Origin: Butyrivibrio proteoclasticus P6B7
GTDB taxonomy: Bacteria > Bacillota > Clostridia > Lachnospirales > Lachnospiraceae
Assembly (NCBI RefSeq): GCF_000622085.1
Contig: NZ_JHWL01000018.1
Coordinates: 24,109-88,108 of the forward strand
Direction: 5' to 3'
Length of the DNA: 64,000 nucleotides
The notes under the pieces were generated by a model. The model saw only the letters and a program-made list of their open reading frames with translations. It was not told the DNA's origin and searched no databases. Positions 15,608 through 27,181 of this stretch are shown here, piece by piece. A program made the position numbers and the translations under genes. Position 1 is the first letter of the stretch; each line of letters starts with the position of its first letter.

Positions 15608-17128
15608 TTATTTTGAAAGTCTCTTGTATATCCTAGCATAGTCCAGCATCTTTTGGGCAAGTTCTTCTGAGAGAGCATCCTTCTTCATGCGCCATACCCA
15701 GTTGCCGCCGAGGGTAGAAGGAGTGTTGATCCTTGCATTGCCTGGAAGCTCAAGGTAATCCTGCATAGGGATAATAACTGTATCTGAAACGCTGGCAAAG
15801 GCAGCTCTGATCATAGCCCATACTGCCTCTTTGCTGTATCTGATGCCAAGATACTCCTTACAGAACTTGCGGTCCTGTCTTGGGATATCATTGAACCATC
15901 CTCTTGTTGTGGCATTGTCATGGGTTCCAGTATAAACGATACAGTTCTTAGTATAGTTATGAGGCAGATAATCGCTCTCTTCTCTTGAATCAAAAGCAAA
16001 CTGAAGGATCTTCATTCCTGGATAACCAGTTCTCTGAACCAGCTTAATTACTGATGGTGTAAGGAATCCAAGGTCCTCAGCGATGACTCTCTTCTCGCCC
16101 AGCTCTTTCTTCATTGTGTCAAAGAGTTCAATTCCTGGGCCCTTTCTCCACTCGCCAATCTCAGCTGTTGGATTGCCATAAGGAATTGCATAGTACTCAT
16201 CAAAGCCTCTGAAATGGTCGATTCTTACTACATCGTAAAGTCTGTAGCAGTGAGCGATTCGCTTCATCCACCACTTATATCCTGTCTTCTTGTGGTAATC
16301 CCAGCGGTAAAGAGGATTGCCCCAGAGCTGACCTGTTGCACTAAAGGCATCTGGTGGGCATCCAGCCACGTCGATAGGTACATTGTTCTTATCAAGCTGG
16401 AACAGTTCTGGATTAGCCCAGGTATCAGCGCTATCAAAGGCAACATAGATTGGGATATCTCCGATGATATCTATGCCCCTCTTGTTGGCATATTCCTTAA
16501 GTGCCATCCACTGCTTAGCAAAGAGATACTGAAGGAAGCTATAAAAATCTATCTCCTCCTTGTACTTCTCTTTAGCTTTAGCCATGGCATCTTTTTTACG
16601 TAATCTAATGCCCTCTTCCCATGTATTCCAGGCTCTTCCGCCGTTGTCGTTCTTAAGAGCCATGAAAAGAGCATAATCAAAGAGCCAGTCGTTGTTTCTG
16701 GACTTCTTAAAGGCCTCAAATTCCTTGATTATGGTCTTGGAATTCTTGCTCTTACCGATATTATCATAGGCCTTCTTAAGAAGGTCGAAACGATGACGAT
16801 ACATTCTCTCGTAGTCAATATACTCTTCAGTTCCGCCAAAGTCGTACTTATCAGGGTCTGCCTTACTAAGGAGTCCCTCACCGATAAGTGCGTCGATATC
16901 TATAAAATATGGGTTTCCAGCAAATGTTGAAAAAGACTGATATGGAGAATCTCCATAGCTTGTTGGTCCTAATGGTAATATCTGCCAGTAGCTCTGCCCG
17001 GTCTTTTCAAGGAAATCCACAAAGTCATAAGCCTCCTTGGAAAAAGATCCTATTCCATACTTTGATGACAATGAAAAAATAGGTAGAAGCACTCCACAAG
17101 CTCTTTTACTTTTCTGTGTCTTTGCCAT
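15608..17128 (-). CDS. malQ: 4-alpha-glucanotransferase (amylomaltase)
   Basis: A 506-residue GH77 enzyme that transfers maltodextrin segments and releases glucose during malto-oligosaccharide or glycogen use. GH77 landmarks are present: the N-terminal SYWQILPLGPTSYGDSPYQS, the nucleophile region VRIDHFRGF, the acid/base region IAEDLGFLTP, and GTHDNATTRGW near the C-terminus. The start at 17128 follows GAGGG; five upstream residues are possible. It leads a unit with the LacI gene. It acts in the cytoplasm. Confidence 0.97.
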   Translation of the reverse strand: MAKTQKSKRACGVLLPIFSLSSKYGIGSFSKEAYDFVDFLEKTGQSYWQILPLGPTSYGDSPYQSFSTFAGNPYFIDIDALIGEGLLSKADPDKYDFGGTEEYIDYERMYRHRFDLLKKAYDNIGKSKNSKTIIKEFEAFKKSRNNDWLFDYALFMALKNDNGGRAWNTWEEGIRLRKKDAMAKAKEKYKEEIDFYSFLQYLFAKQWMALKEYANKRGIDIIGDIPIYVAFDSADTWANPELFQLDKNNVPIDVAGCPPDAFSATGQLWGNPLYRWDYHKKTGYKWWMKRIAHCYRLYDVVRIDHFRGFDEYYAIPYGNPTAEIGEWRKGPGIELFDTMKKELGEKRVIAEDLGFLTPSVIKLVQRTGYPGMKILQFAFDSREESDYLPHNYTKNCIVYTGTHDNATTRGWFNDIPRQDRKFCKEYLGIRYSKEAVWAMIRAAFASVSDTVIIPMQDYLELPGNARINTPSTLGGNWVWRMKKDALSEELAQKMLDYARIYKRLSK

Positions 17129-17170
17129 TTTAATCCCTCTCAATCTGAAAAAATAATACTTGAATGTGAA

Positions 17171-17245
17171 TGTTCCGGAACAAATTCAAAATTACCGGTA
17201 ACGTTTCCATAACTCTACTTTACACGTTTCTATGTATTTTTTCAA
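17171..17245 (-). promoter_or_regulatory. malQ promoter with two palindromic operator candidates
   Basis: On the minus strand TTGAAA and TAAAGT are separated by 17 bp (17217-17245). Downstream of the -10 box, towards malQ, lie a LacI-type site GGAAACGTTACC (17197-17208) and a perfect 12-bp palindrome TGTTCCGGAACA (17171-17182). Both positions suit repression by the LacI protein encoded after malQ, or by two separate regulators. Confidence 0.6.
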
Positions 17246-17265
17246 GTTATAGTTCTTTTACCATA

Positions 17266-17300
17266 TAAAAAGAGGATCGACCATTTCGGGCCGATCCTCC
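17266..17300 (-). terminator. Terminator of the PfkB-like gene
   Basis: GAGGATCG pairs with CGATCCTC, with an additional GCCC-rich inner segment, and is followed on the minus strand by a T-tract. It lies 27 bp after the stop codon of the PfkB-like gene and insulates it from the malQ promoter. Confidence 0.85.
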
Positions 17301-17326
17301 TAGGTTGTCACAAATTAAATTAGCAT

Positions 17327-18265
17327 TTATGCCCCTGTAGTGAATTCGTTTTTCTTGATACCCCAGATTAAGTTTCTCCACTGTTCCAGCTGATCTGGTG
17401 TCATGAAACCATTTGATGTTCCCATGTAACCGATCTTGTAGGATGCGAACAGAAGCGCATTCTTGATGGCATTAACGCTATCTCCTGTCTCCATGTAGTA
17501 ATGGAGGAAGCAGGCGAACAGGGCGTTACCAGCACCAATGGTGTTAACAACCTCATTGGTTTTAACGGTTTTGTAGTGAACTCTCAGGTTCTGAGTCTTA
17601 TCAAAGAGGATAAGTCCTTCACTACCCTGTCCAAGGATGATTATCTCAGTGCCATAGGTTGCGGACATACGATCAATGAATTCGTACGGATCCTCTCCAA
17701 GGTTATCATCACTAAAGTAAAGAACCTTGGCTGGCTCTAAGAAATCAGTATTATATTTTTCTTTTTCTCTGTTATAGGTTCTGATATTAACTGCGATAGG
17801 TTTCTTGCGGGCAGCAGCCTCTTTAGCAAAAGGTCTGCAGAAGTTAGCGTTGGCAAGCACCATCATGTCGCAGCTCTCTGCGATTGGAGCAACCATAGAC
17901 ATGTCATAGACATTCTCACGAAGATCCTTGATATCTTCAAAGATCTGCTGCTTTCTGTCCTTATCATAAAGAACTACCTCAGTAGGAGTTTCCTTCATCT
18001 GAGGAATGATGTATTCGGTGGAAAGAGTAATCTTACGGTCTGGCGGATTGATAAGACTAAGATCCTGATTGCGTCCAACGATGGACATGAAGGTCACGTC
18101 ATCGCCCAGCCACTTAAGAGCCAGGGACTCGTTGTAAGCATCTCCGCCCATAGCTGTAAAAATGGAATCATTTACGCTAGTAAGTGGTGCATAGCTTACG
18201 GGAATCTTGTCTACTCTGACGATAGTCTCAATTTGTGTAACACCAGCTACCAAGAACTTACTCAT
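17327..18265 (-). CDS. PfkB-family carbohydrate kinase-like protein lacking the catalytic Asp
   Basis: A 312-residue ribokinase/PfkB-fold protein. The N-terminal substrate region contains AMGGDAYNESLALKWLG, and the C-terminal anion-hole motif reads NTIGAGNALFACF. In active kinases this motif is GAGD, with Asp as catalytic base; here residue 247 is Asn (codon AAC). The start at 18265 follows AAGGAGG; an earlier start would add 11 residues. It lies 10 bp after a TetR gene and is co-transcribed. It may be a sugar-binding or regulatory homologue, or a kinase with unusual chemistry. Confidence 0.8.
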   Translation of the reverse strand: MSKFLVAGVTQIETIVRVDKIPVSYAPLTSVNDSIFTAMGGDAYNESLALKWLGDDVTFMSIVGRNQDLSLINPPDRKITLSTEYIIPQMKETPTEVVLYDKDRKQQIFEDIKDLRENVYDMSMVAPIAESCDMMVLANANFCRPFAKEAAARKKPIAVNIRTYNREKEKYNTDFLEPAKVLYFSDDNLGEDPYEFIDRMSATYGTEIIILGQGSEGLILFDKTQNLRVHYKTVKTNEVVNTIGAGNALFACFLHYYMETGDSVNAIKNALLFASYKIGYMGTSNGFMTPDQLEQWRNLIWGIKKNEFTTGA

Positions 18266-18275
18266 ATTAGCCTCC

Positions 18276-18884
18276 TTATTGTTCCTCGTATGTAACATCC
18301 TTTATCATGTCTACATATTCAAGGGCTTCCTCCAAAAAGAAGTCAGCTCTAAATGGGTCGCTCTTTATATTCTTTTCCATAAGACCATCAAAGGTGTAAT
18401 CCAGGATATTTCCTACCTTCTCATAGTCTGCCTTGGAATTAAATCCGGTGATGTCAGCTCTTTCTAACAATGTACTTATGATTCTGTTATATCTGTCTCT
18501 CCTGTCCTCAATCTCAGCCAGCGCCTCAGGATGATCCTCAGTCTCAGCCTTCTTAAGGAATAAAAAGATATATGGATACTGGGAAAGGGCATTGATCTTA
18601 GCAGTGTAGATCTGCTTGCGAAGTTCAAAGTATCCGGTTTCATTCTTTTCAACATTCTGGGTAAGTTCCAATGTCACTACACGTGTAGCGTAATCATAGA
18701 GAAATGAATACAGTCCCAGCTTGCTGTTGAAGTAGTGAAACAACAGTCCCTTACTGATCCCCGCATTTTTAACTATTTCATCTGTGCTGGCATGATAATA
18801 ACCATACTCAGAAAAGACCTTTAACGCGGCATTGATCATTCTAGCTTGCTTTTCTTTTTTTTGGTCGAAAAACTTCTCATTCAT
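18276..18884 (-). CDS. TetR-family transcriptional regulator
   Basis: A 202-residue TetR/AcrR regulator. The N-terminal helix-turn-helix is ASTDEIVKNAGISKGLLFHY, typical of the family, and the rest is an all-helical ligand domain. It is the first gene of a two-gene unit with the PfkB-like protein 10 bp downstream, so it may control that gene and itself. The ligand is not identifiable. Confidence 0.9.
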   Translation of the reverse strand: MNEKFFDQKKEKQARMINAALKVFSEYGYYHASTDEIVKNAGISKGLLFHYFNSKLGLYSFLYDYATRVVTLELTQNVEKNETGYFELRKQIYTAKINALSQYPYIFLFLKKAETEDHPEALAEIEDRRDRYNRIISTLLERADITGFNSKADYEKVGNILDYTFDGLMEKNIKSDPFRADFFLEEALEYVDMIKDVTYEEQ

Positions 18885-19093
18885 GTCTTAAGCTCCACAA
18901 GATTAGTAAGTTGGTGGTTACCTATCCATTATAACAACCGCCAATTGACCATGCCAGTCTAGAATTAATATATCATTTCTACCATACCACTTCAAACGAT
19001 TTACCGTTATTTATTAAATTTTAATACAATACACTTTTCAGAATATCTAAATTGTATTAGAATTAAGGTATCGTTCGAATAGGAGGGCTTGGT

Positions 19094-19393
19094 ATGTCCA
19101 AGGGTAGTGGAATAGGAAAATTCGTATTATTTTGTGCTGCTGTAGGAGCAGCCGCAGCAGGTGCGTACTATTATTTAACTAAACGTGATGCCGAGATTGC
19201 AGACAGCTTTGATGATGACTTTGATGACTTCGACGATTTCGAAGATGATGAGTTCGAGAGTTCAGCTGATGTTAAGTTTGGCTCAAGGAAATATGTAGAT
19301 ATTAAGACTGGTGAGGATAACGAAGCTCCAGCTAAGGAATCTGAGCCAAAGCCTGCATCTTCCGAAGAATTCTTCAACGACGAAGATAAATAA
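19094..19393 (+). CDS. Small membrane-anchored acidic protein
   Basis: A 99-residue protein with one N-terminal membrane segment (about residues 8-26, Ala/Gly-rich) followed by a strongly acidic region (DDDFDDFDDFEDDEF) and a Glu/Pro/Ser-rich tail. No named family is recognised. AGGAGGG precedes the ATG and a strong terminator follows, so it is a monocistronic gene. The single anchor and disordered acidic tail suggest an envelope-associated protein, but no function can be given. Confidence 0.75.
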   Translation: MSKGSGIGKFVLFCAAVGAAAAGAYYYLTKRDAEIADSFDDDFDDFDDFEDDEFESSADVKFGSRKYVDIKTGEDNEAPAKESEPKPASSEEFFNDEDK

Positions 19394-19416
19394 TCGAATA
19401 ACACAGAAATAATTAA

Positions 19417-19448
19417 CCCCGATGATCACTGATCACCGGGGCTTTTTA
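19417..19448 (+). terminator. Terminator after the acidic membrane protein
   Basis: CCCCGATGATCA pairs with TGATCACCGGGG almost perfectly, followed by CTTTTTATT. It serves the plus-strand gene and, being nearly symmetric, may also work for the DUF2225 gene on the other strand. Confidence 0.88.
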
Positions 19449-19476
19449 TTGTTTTCTTTTATTCTAAAAATCTATA

Positions 19477-20334
19477 TTACTGCCCGCTATTCTTCTCAGC
19501 CATAAGCTCCTTTAAGAAACGAGCCTTATCCTTGATACGGCTGTTGGCTGTTCTGGAAGTAAGAAGCTCTGAGATCATCTTACCTGCCACGTCGTACTGG
19601 TCTGTCTCATAGGCAAGAGCTGCAATGAGGTAATCCAGTGTGGTGGAGTCCATTCCCGCAATAGGGAATTCCTCAGACTGTCTGGCCATTACAAAGCCGT
19701 TAAGGGCGTTGGTTAAAAGATCTCTCTCCTGAGCATCGTTAGCTTCCTTCTTAGCATCGTAATCGTCTGCAGAAGGGTCAAGGCGCTGTGTCTCGCCTCT
19801 GATTACCCAGGCTGTCTTAAGGCAGATGTAAGCCTTCTCACTGTTCTTAGCTTTTTTAACAACAGCATTGGCAAGCGCCAGCTGATAAAGGTTTCTGGCA
19901 TATTCATAGTTATAGGTTGGTTCATGGTATTCCTGCTTCTTGTAGTTCATGCAGATCTTACTTCTGATATCCTCAATCTGATACTTGTTCAGAGTTGTGA
20001 AATATCTTCCAAGAGCCGCATAGCCACACTCTGGGCAGGCAATTACATCGTACTTGTTCTGATCCACCTCGGAATAATCCGGTCTAAGATCAAGATCAAC
20101 ATTCTTCATCCTTACCTTACCGGTTCTTACGGTCTTAACCTCAAAAGAACTTTCACAGACAGGACAGGCATACTTCTTGTCAAAAAGGAAATCCTCCTCG
20201 TTTACCAAGGAAAGTTTCTTAACAGGCTCCTCCTTCTTAACAACAGTTTCCTTTTTCTTGGGATCCTCAAAAAGATCTCCGCCGCCAATGTTACCAAGTC
20301 CAAGTTTTTCAAGTCCAGAAAAAATACCAGCCAT
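19477..20334 (-). CDS. DUF2225 family protein
   Basis: A 285-residue cytoplasmic protein of the DUF2225 family. Two CxxC pairs (CPVCESSF near residue 57 and CPECGYAA near 100) form a probable zinc ribbon, followed by a helical TPR-like region. It sits 32 bp downstream of glnS and may be co-transcribed. The family is common in Clostridia; its function is not established. Confidence 0.85.
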   Translation of the reverse strand: MAGIFSGLEKLGLGNIGGGDLFEDPKKKETVVKKEEPVKKLSLVNEEDFLFDKKYACPVCESSFEVKTVRTGKVRMKNVDLDLRPDYSEVDQNKYDVIACPECGYAALGRYFTTLNKYQIEDIRSKICMNYKKQEYHEPTYNYEYARNLYQLALANAVVKKAKNSEKAYICLKTAWVIRGETQRLDPSADDYDAKKEANDAQERDLLTNALNGFVMARQSEEFPIAGMDSTTLDYLIAALAYETDQYDVAGKMISELLTSRTANSRIKDKARFLKELMAEKNSGQ

Positions 20335-20366
20335 CCCTATACCTCTTTTCTTTGTGTAGTCAAAGC

Positions 20367-22073
20367 TTAGTTTTTAGGAAGCACAAAAGAACTCTTAAGT
20401 GAAACTATTCTGTTAAACACAGGTGCGTCAGGTTTGGAATCCTTGCTATCTACGCTAAAGAATCCATTTCTTACAAACTGGAACTTATCGTAAGGCTGTG
20501 CCTTGCCAAGTTCTGGTTCAAGCTTAGCATTCTTGATCACTGTGATAGAGTTAGGATTGAGGTTAAGTGATCCATCCTCATTGTAAACACCCTTCTCCTC
20601 ATCAATGATGTTCTCGTATAAGCGAACCTCTGCTGTAACTGCCTCCTTGGCAGCAACCCAGTGGATTGTTCCCTTTACCTTTCTTCCATCTGCGCTGTCT
20701 CCGCCCTTGGTCTCTGGGTCGTATGTGCAGTGGATCTCGGTGATCTCGCCGTTGTCATCCTTAACAACTCCTGTACATGTTACAAAGTAAGCGTTCATAA
20801 GTCTTACTTCGTTGCCAGGGAAGAGTCTGAAGTACTTCTTAGGAGGATTCTCCATGAAGTCTTCTCTCTCAATGTAAAGCTCTCTGCCAAATGGGATCTT
20901 ACGGCTTCCCATCTCAGGAACTTCCTTGTTGTTCTCGATATCAAGATACTCTGTCTCGCCCTCTGGATAGTTATCAATTACGAGCTTAACAGGATCAAGG
21001 ATTGCCATCATTCTCTTAGCCTTAAGCTTAAGATCTTCTCTGATGCAGTACTCAAGCATTGCATACTCAGCAGTTGAGTTAGCCTTTGAAATACCGCACA
21101 TATCAACGAACATCTTAATAGACTCTGGTGTAAATCCGCGTCTACGGAGAGAAGCGATAGTTACAAGTCTTGGATCATCCCATCCATCAACGATGCCGTC
21201 CTCTACAAGTCTCTTGATATATCTTTTACCAGTAACAACGTTGTTAAGGTAAAGCTTAGCAAACTCGATCTGGCGTGGAGGGTTCTTGTATTCGCACTCC
21301 TCCTTAACCCAGTCGTAAAGTGGTCTGTGGTCCTCGAACTCAAGGGTGCAAAGAGAATGTGTGATTCCCTCGATGGCATCCTCGATAGGATGAGCGAAGT
21401 CGTACATAGGATAGATGCACCACTTATCGCCTGTTCTAGCGTGTGTCATGTGAGCAACCCTGTAAATGATAGGGTCTCTCATGTTGATATTAGGTGAAGC
21501 CATGTCGATCTTGGCACGAAGTGTAACAGCTCCGTCCTCGAACTTGCCATTCTTCATATCCTCAAAGAGCTTTAAGTTCTCTTCTACGCTTCTGTTTCTG
21601 TTAGGATCATCCTTACCAGGTTCTGTAAGTGTTCCTCTGTACTCACGCATCTCCTCAGCTGAGAGCTCTGAAACATAGGCCTTACCCTTCTTGATAAGCT
21701 TAACTGCGTCCTCATACATCTCATCGAAATAATCTGATGCATGGAAAAGACGATCCTCATAATCTGCACCAAGCCACTTCACATCCTCAATGATTGAGTC
21801 CATGAACTCGGCCTTCTCCTTTGTAGGATTGGTGTCATCAAATCTCATGTTGAACTTACCGTTATATTCCTTAGCCATTCCATAGTTAAGAAGAATACTC
21901 TTGGCATGTCCAATATGTAAAAAACCGTTTGGCTCAGGTGGGAAACGTGTGCAAACGTGGTCGTACACACCCTCTGCCAGGTCCTTATCAATAGCCTGCT
22001 CAATAAAGTGTCTTGAAGGAGTGTTGTCTCCCTCTGCATTTTCATTTACATTCTTAATAACTTCTTCTGCCAT
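20367..22073 (-). CDS. glnS: Glutaminyl-tRNA synthetase
   Basis: A 568-residue class I aminoacyl-tRNA synthetase that charges tRNA-Gln. The HIGH-type motif is [16 protein letters not shown] (about residues 44-59). The C-terminal half is the two-beta-barrel anticodon-binding domain. The usual VMSKRKL (KMSKS-type) loop reads [15 protein letters not shown] here, followed by the conserved [17 protein letters not shown]. The overall match to GlnRS rather than GluRS is clear from length and that segment. No strong Shine-Dalgarno precedes the ATG. Confidence 0.96.
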   Translation of the reverse strand: MAEEVIKNVNENAEGDNTPSRHFIEQAIDKDLAEGVYDHVCTRFPPEPNGFLHIGHAKSILLNYGMAKEYNGKFNMRFDDTNPTKEKAEFMDSIIEDVKWLGADYEDRLFHASDYFDEMYEDAVKLIKKGKAYVSELSAEEMREYRGTLTEPGKDDPNRNRSVEENLKLFEDMKNGKFEDGAVTLRAKIDMASPNINMRDPIIYRVAHMTHARTGDKWCIYPMYDFAHPIEDAIEGITHSLCTLEFEDHRPLYDWVKEECEYKNPPRQIEFAKLYLNNVVTGKRYIKRLVEDGIVDGWDDPRLVTIASLRRRGFTPESIKMFVDMCGISKANSTAEYAMLEYCIREDLKLKAKRMMAILDPVKLVIDNYPEGETEYLDIENNKEVPEMGSRKIPFGRELYIEREDFMENPPKKYFRLFPGNEVRLMNAYFVTCTGVVKDDNGEITEIHCTYDPETKGGDSADGRKVKGTIHWVAAKEAVTAEVRLYENIIDEEKGVYNEDGSLNLNPNSITVIKNAKLEPELGKAQPYDKFQFVRNGFFSVDSKDSKPDAPVFNRIVSLKSSFVLPKN

Positions 22074-22171
22074 TTCTGTGAAAAACCAACTTTCTATAAA
22101 TTATAGAATTGTACCTATAAATAGGCATAGAACAACTCGATATCATATTATACCATAACTCGAAGAAGTGT

Positions 22172-24895
22172 TCACTTATAAACATATTTTTCTTCAAAAG
22201 CCGCTCTCCTGAGGGGCTTATCGTAATAGTATCCCTGAATGTAGGTTGCACCCAGGCCTTTCAGAGCTTCAAGCTGTTCCTTGGTCTCAATTCCTTCTAC
22301 GCAAACCTCTGCGCCAATGGTCTTGGCAAGATCAGACATGGTCTTAACAAAGGCTCTGTTGAACTCGCTCTTATCAATATCCTGGGCAAAGTTCTGATCG
22401 ATCTTGATGATATCAAAAGGAAGGGCTCTGATACTGCTAAGCGCACTATAGCCTGTTCCAAAGTCATCCAGTGCAAGCCTTACGCCAAGGGCCTTGATAT
22501 CCAAAAGAGTCTGCTTGGTCCTTGCCAGATCATTGATGGCAAGACGCTCTGTCAGCTCAATTATTATGCTGTGAGGATCAATGTTGTTCTCTTCGATACA
22601 GCTCTTTATATAATCCACAATGTCATTCTGCATTATCTGTACAACGGAGAAGTTAACGCTGATAGCAAATTCTCCCATGCCGGATTCATTCCACTGTCTA
22701 AGGCACTGACAGGCCTTCTTAAGAACGTGGTTACCGATAGGTGTGATAAGGCCCAGGTACTCAGCCAGTGGCACGAACTCGTCAGGGTTAAGGAAGCCAA
22801 GCTTACTGCTGTTCCATCTGACAAGGGCCTCTGCGCCGATGTGCTTAACCTTACCTTTGCCCTTAGCAGGAGCTGTCTGGATAATTGGCTGGAAGTAAAC
22901 TTCAAACTCTTCACAGCTCTTTCCAATGGCATCGTACATGTTCTTCTCAAGGTCCAGTCTGTGGATTGAGGAAGAATCAATATTATCGGAGTACTCCGCG
23001 ATCCTGTTCTTACCTGACTTCTTGGCCTCGTACATGGCCACGTCAGATTTTCTGATAAGCTCTGAAACATTGTCGCCATGGTCAGGAAACTTAACTACAC
23101 CCATACTCATAGTGCAGTAGTAGTCGCTGTCCTTCAGATACCAAGGTGTTGCAAATGCGTTCTTGATATCCTCCATGATCTTATCAAGTCTTTCATAGCT
23201 CTCTGGAGGAACGATGATGACAAATTCATCGCCGCCCATACGATAGCAGGAATTGTTGATTCCCTCTATATTGCTGACAGCCTTGGAAATATCCTGAAGC
23301 AGCACGTCTCCGTACTGGTGGCCCAAGCTGTCGTTGATATGCTTAAAGTCGTCAAGGTCAAGGTACATAAGGGCTCCATGGCCGCCGGTCTGTCTTGCCT
23401 GATCCACGTATCTAGCCAGATCCTTTTCGCAGCACATTCTGTTGTATAGGCCTGTAAGGAAGTCAGTATAGGCCTGCTGCTCAATTCTCTTTTGATACAA
23501 TTTCTTTTCCGTTACATCATAAATAGCGCACAGTGAAACCGGTCTTCCGTCGACCCACTTAATCCTGGTGTAGTATACGTCGTACCACTTCTCTCTGGCC
23601 TTCTGATAAACCTCGTAGTTACCGGAGTGAGACCTTGATGGAATGTTGGATTCAAAGAGCTCTATCAGCTTATTCTCTGCCAGCTCTCTACTGAAGTGCT
23701 TCTTAAAGCTCCTATTTGCAAAGAGAAGAACTCCGGTGCCAATGTCTCTTACATAGATACTACTTCCCACATTATCAAGGACCGCTTCCAATGAGGCAAA
23801 AGAGCTAGCCAGTGAATTGGTCTGTATTCTCTTAGTGATAATACTCTGAAGAATTCTGATGGCGTCGTTGATGAACTTAATATCATCAATGGACCAGATT
23901 CTGCTTTCCTTGGTTTCTGTAAGACATGCGTAGAATCTTGGGGCGCCGTTTATGATAATAGGCATGGAAACAAGAGCTTTGATGCCAAAGGTATCAAGCT
24001 GCTCACGCTCGCCGGCATTCATCTGGGTGTCACTGGAAATAACAACAGCCTTATCACTTCCAAGGAACCAGCATACATCCTGGTCTGTGGTGTCCGTGAA
24101 CATCTTGGTAAGACCTGGAACAGTCCACTGAACTATGATGTCCATCAGGGTATCGTGATGAATCCTGCAGGTAAAGGCGTTACTTATCTGCAGATAATTA
24201 CAAAGCTTAGACAGGATGTCCACCATGATGGTCTCAATAGCCTCGTTACTATCAAGGAAAGATACTATCTCTGTCATGGTCTCTGCCCTGTGGAAGGATG
24301 TGGTCATCTCAAGCTTTTGCTGTCTGCTTTCTTCACTTATGGCAACAGCTTCAGACCTTGATGCCTCCACCTGGATTAGGACATTAAGGGTCTCCCTTAG
24401 TATATCTAAGGTCTTATAAAATTTGGATTCGGAAATTTCATATTGGAATGAGTTAAGCGGTGGTTCGTGGAAGAATTCCTCGTCATAGTCTGCATTTACA
24501 AAGATGCCGCAGACAATCCACACCGCGTTGGTCTCGCCGTTATTCTTAACAGCTACTGCCCCAAGGCGAAGATTGGGGATCTCTGTAATTTCTACAGCCT
24601 GATCCTCCAAATCGCTCTCAGAGACTCTTTTGAATATATTATGGATACGTACGTCAGTGACGTACTTCTTGATAATCTGAACTTCATGAGGATTGCCGGA
24701 GAACTGAGTCAGTGGTGTTCCCACGTCGTCAAGACACAGAGCATAAACACCAGCCATCTCGCAGAATCTGTCCTGCCAGGACTGCATCTGCTCAGAGTGT
24801 TTTGGCGCAAACTTACCAAGAGCTCCTTTTGGTTCACCTAAAGAGCCCACTTTTGTGGTCATCTCAAGTTCCGCTCCAGTAACTTTCTCCTGCAA
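22172..24895 (-). CDS. GAF-PAS-GGDEF-EAL cyclic-di-GMP signalling protein
   Basis: A 907-residue soluble signalling protein. It has an N-terminal sensor region (about 1-180), a GAF-like domain (about 200-345), a PAS-like domain (about 365-460), a GGDEF diguanylate cyclase domain (intact YRMGGDEFVII) and an EAL phosphodiesterase domain (intact AEALVRW, later DDFGTGYSAL and VEGIET). Both output motifs look active, so it may make or break cyclic-di-GMP depending on signal. The start is probably TTG behind GAGGGGG; an ATG eleven codons in is an alternative. No membrane segment is seen, so it senses cytoplasmic cues. Confidence 0.93.
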   Translation of the reverse strand: MQEKVTGAELEMTTKVGSLGEPKGALGKFAPKHSEQMQSWQDRFCEMAGVYALCLDDVGTPLTQFSGNPHEVQIIKKYVTDVRIHNIFKRVSESDLEDQAVEITEIPNLRLGAVAVKNNGETNAVWIVCGIFVNADYDEEFFHEPPLNSFQYEISESKFYKTLDILRETLNVLIQVEASRSEAVAISEESRQQKLEMTTSFHRAETMTEIVSFLDSNEAIETIMVDILSKLCNYLQISNAFTCRIHHDTLMDIIVQWTVPGLTKMFTDTTDQDVCWFLGSDKAVVISSDTQMNAGEREQLDTFGIKALVSMPIIINGAPRFYACLTETKESRIWSIDDIKFINDAIRILQSIITKRIQTNSLASSFASLEAVLDNVGSSIYVRDIGTGVLLFANRSFKKHFSRELAENKLIELFESNIPSRSHSGNYEVYQKAREKWYDVYYTRIKWVDGRPVSLCAIYDVTEKKLYQKRIEQQAYTDFLTGLYNRMCCEKDLARYVDQARQTGGHGALMYLDLDDFKHINDSLGHQYGDVLLQDISKAVSNIEGINNSCYRMGGDEFVIIVPPESYERLDKIMEDIKNAFATPWYLKDSDYYCTMSMGVVKFPDHGDNVSELIRKSDVAMYEAKKSGKNRIAEYSDNIDSSSIHRLDLEKNMYDAIGKSCEEFEVYFQPIIQTAPAKGKGKVKHIGAEALVRWNSSKLGFLNPDEFVPLAEYLGLITPIGNHVLKKACQCLRQWNESGMGEFAISVNFSVVQIMQNDIVDYIKSCIEENNIDPHSIIIELTERLAINDLARTKQTLLDIKALGVRLALDDFGTGYSALSSIRALPFDIIKIDQNFAQDIDKSEFNRAFVKTMSDLAKTIGAEVCVEGIETKEQLEALKGLGATYIQGYYYDKPLRRAAFEEKYVYK

Positions 24896-24923
24896 TTTTC
24901 CCCCTCAAGAAAAATGTAGAAAA

Positions 24924-26414
<1,491 letters not shown>

Positions 26415-26430
26415 TTATGTGAACTGATCT

Positions 26431-26937
26431 TTAATCAGTGAACACCTTTCTTGGTGCAACATTCTTGATTGCAGCAACAAGGTCGCTGTCAGGCTCAAGA
26501 ATCAACTTTTCCTTGCCATCATATATAATTGTATAAGTTGGATCTGGCTGTGGGTTCTTCTCCCTTGCTGAGTAATCAAGAACCTTAAGGGTCTTATTCT
26601 TGTACTCATCGAGATGATAAGATCTTGAAGGTGCCATGACCTCGATCTTAGCCACGTCATATTTACCAACGTTCTTGCGCTTAGATTTGTTGAGGATCTT
26701 GTCTACAGTGATCTCTCTGTCACAGTACTGATACTCAAATTCGATATTCGCATTAAGTGATAGGAAATAATAAGCAACTCCAAATAGTACTAAAAAGATA
26801 AGTCCGATAAAGCCAATAAGGATAAAGGCTAAAAAAGAAAAAATAGCTAGTATCAAGGTAATGTACTTGAGTAATGTAATTACCGGGGAAGCCTTACTAG
26901 CAACAAGGCATTCTACGTAGTTGTTATCGCTGGCCAT
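26431..26937 (-). CDS. DUF6106-like membrane protein
   Basis: A 168-residue protein with two closely spaced N-terminal membrane segments (about residues 20-65) and a soluble C-terminal domain rich in beta strands (FEYQYCDREITVDKI onward). The architecture matches the clostridial DUF6106 family, which has no known function. AGGAGG precedes the start. It lies upstream of guaB on the same strand with a 49-bp gap and may be co-transcribed. Confidence 0.75.
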   Translation of the reverse strand: MASDNNYVECLVASKASPVITLLKYITLILAIFSFLAFILIGFIGLIFLVLFGVAYYFLSLNANIEFEYQYCDREITVDKILNKSKRKNVGKYDVAKIEVMAPSRSYHLDEYKNKTLKVLDYSAREKNPQPDPTYTIIYDGKEKLILEPDSDLVAAIKNVAPRKVFTD

Positions 26938-27181
26938 GTCTGAAATCTATCCTCCTGAAATAGTCTTGGATGAGGAAAAAACACCTCAGTGCCATTTTAT
27001 CGACTATCTTATATTATTTCAATTGGTCTTTCAAGACTTTTTTGTGAATTCTGTTGACACTCTCAGACCAAAATTCTATCATTTAAACAATGCGAAAGTA
27101 CCCTAGCATTATTATATATGTTTTAACAATAAAAAAGTATTATTTTTCTGTTAATTATTATATAGAAAAGAGGATTTTTAA

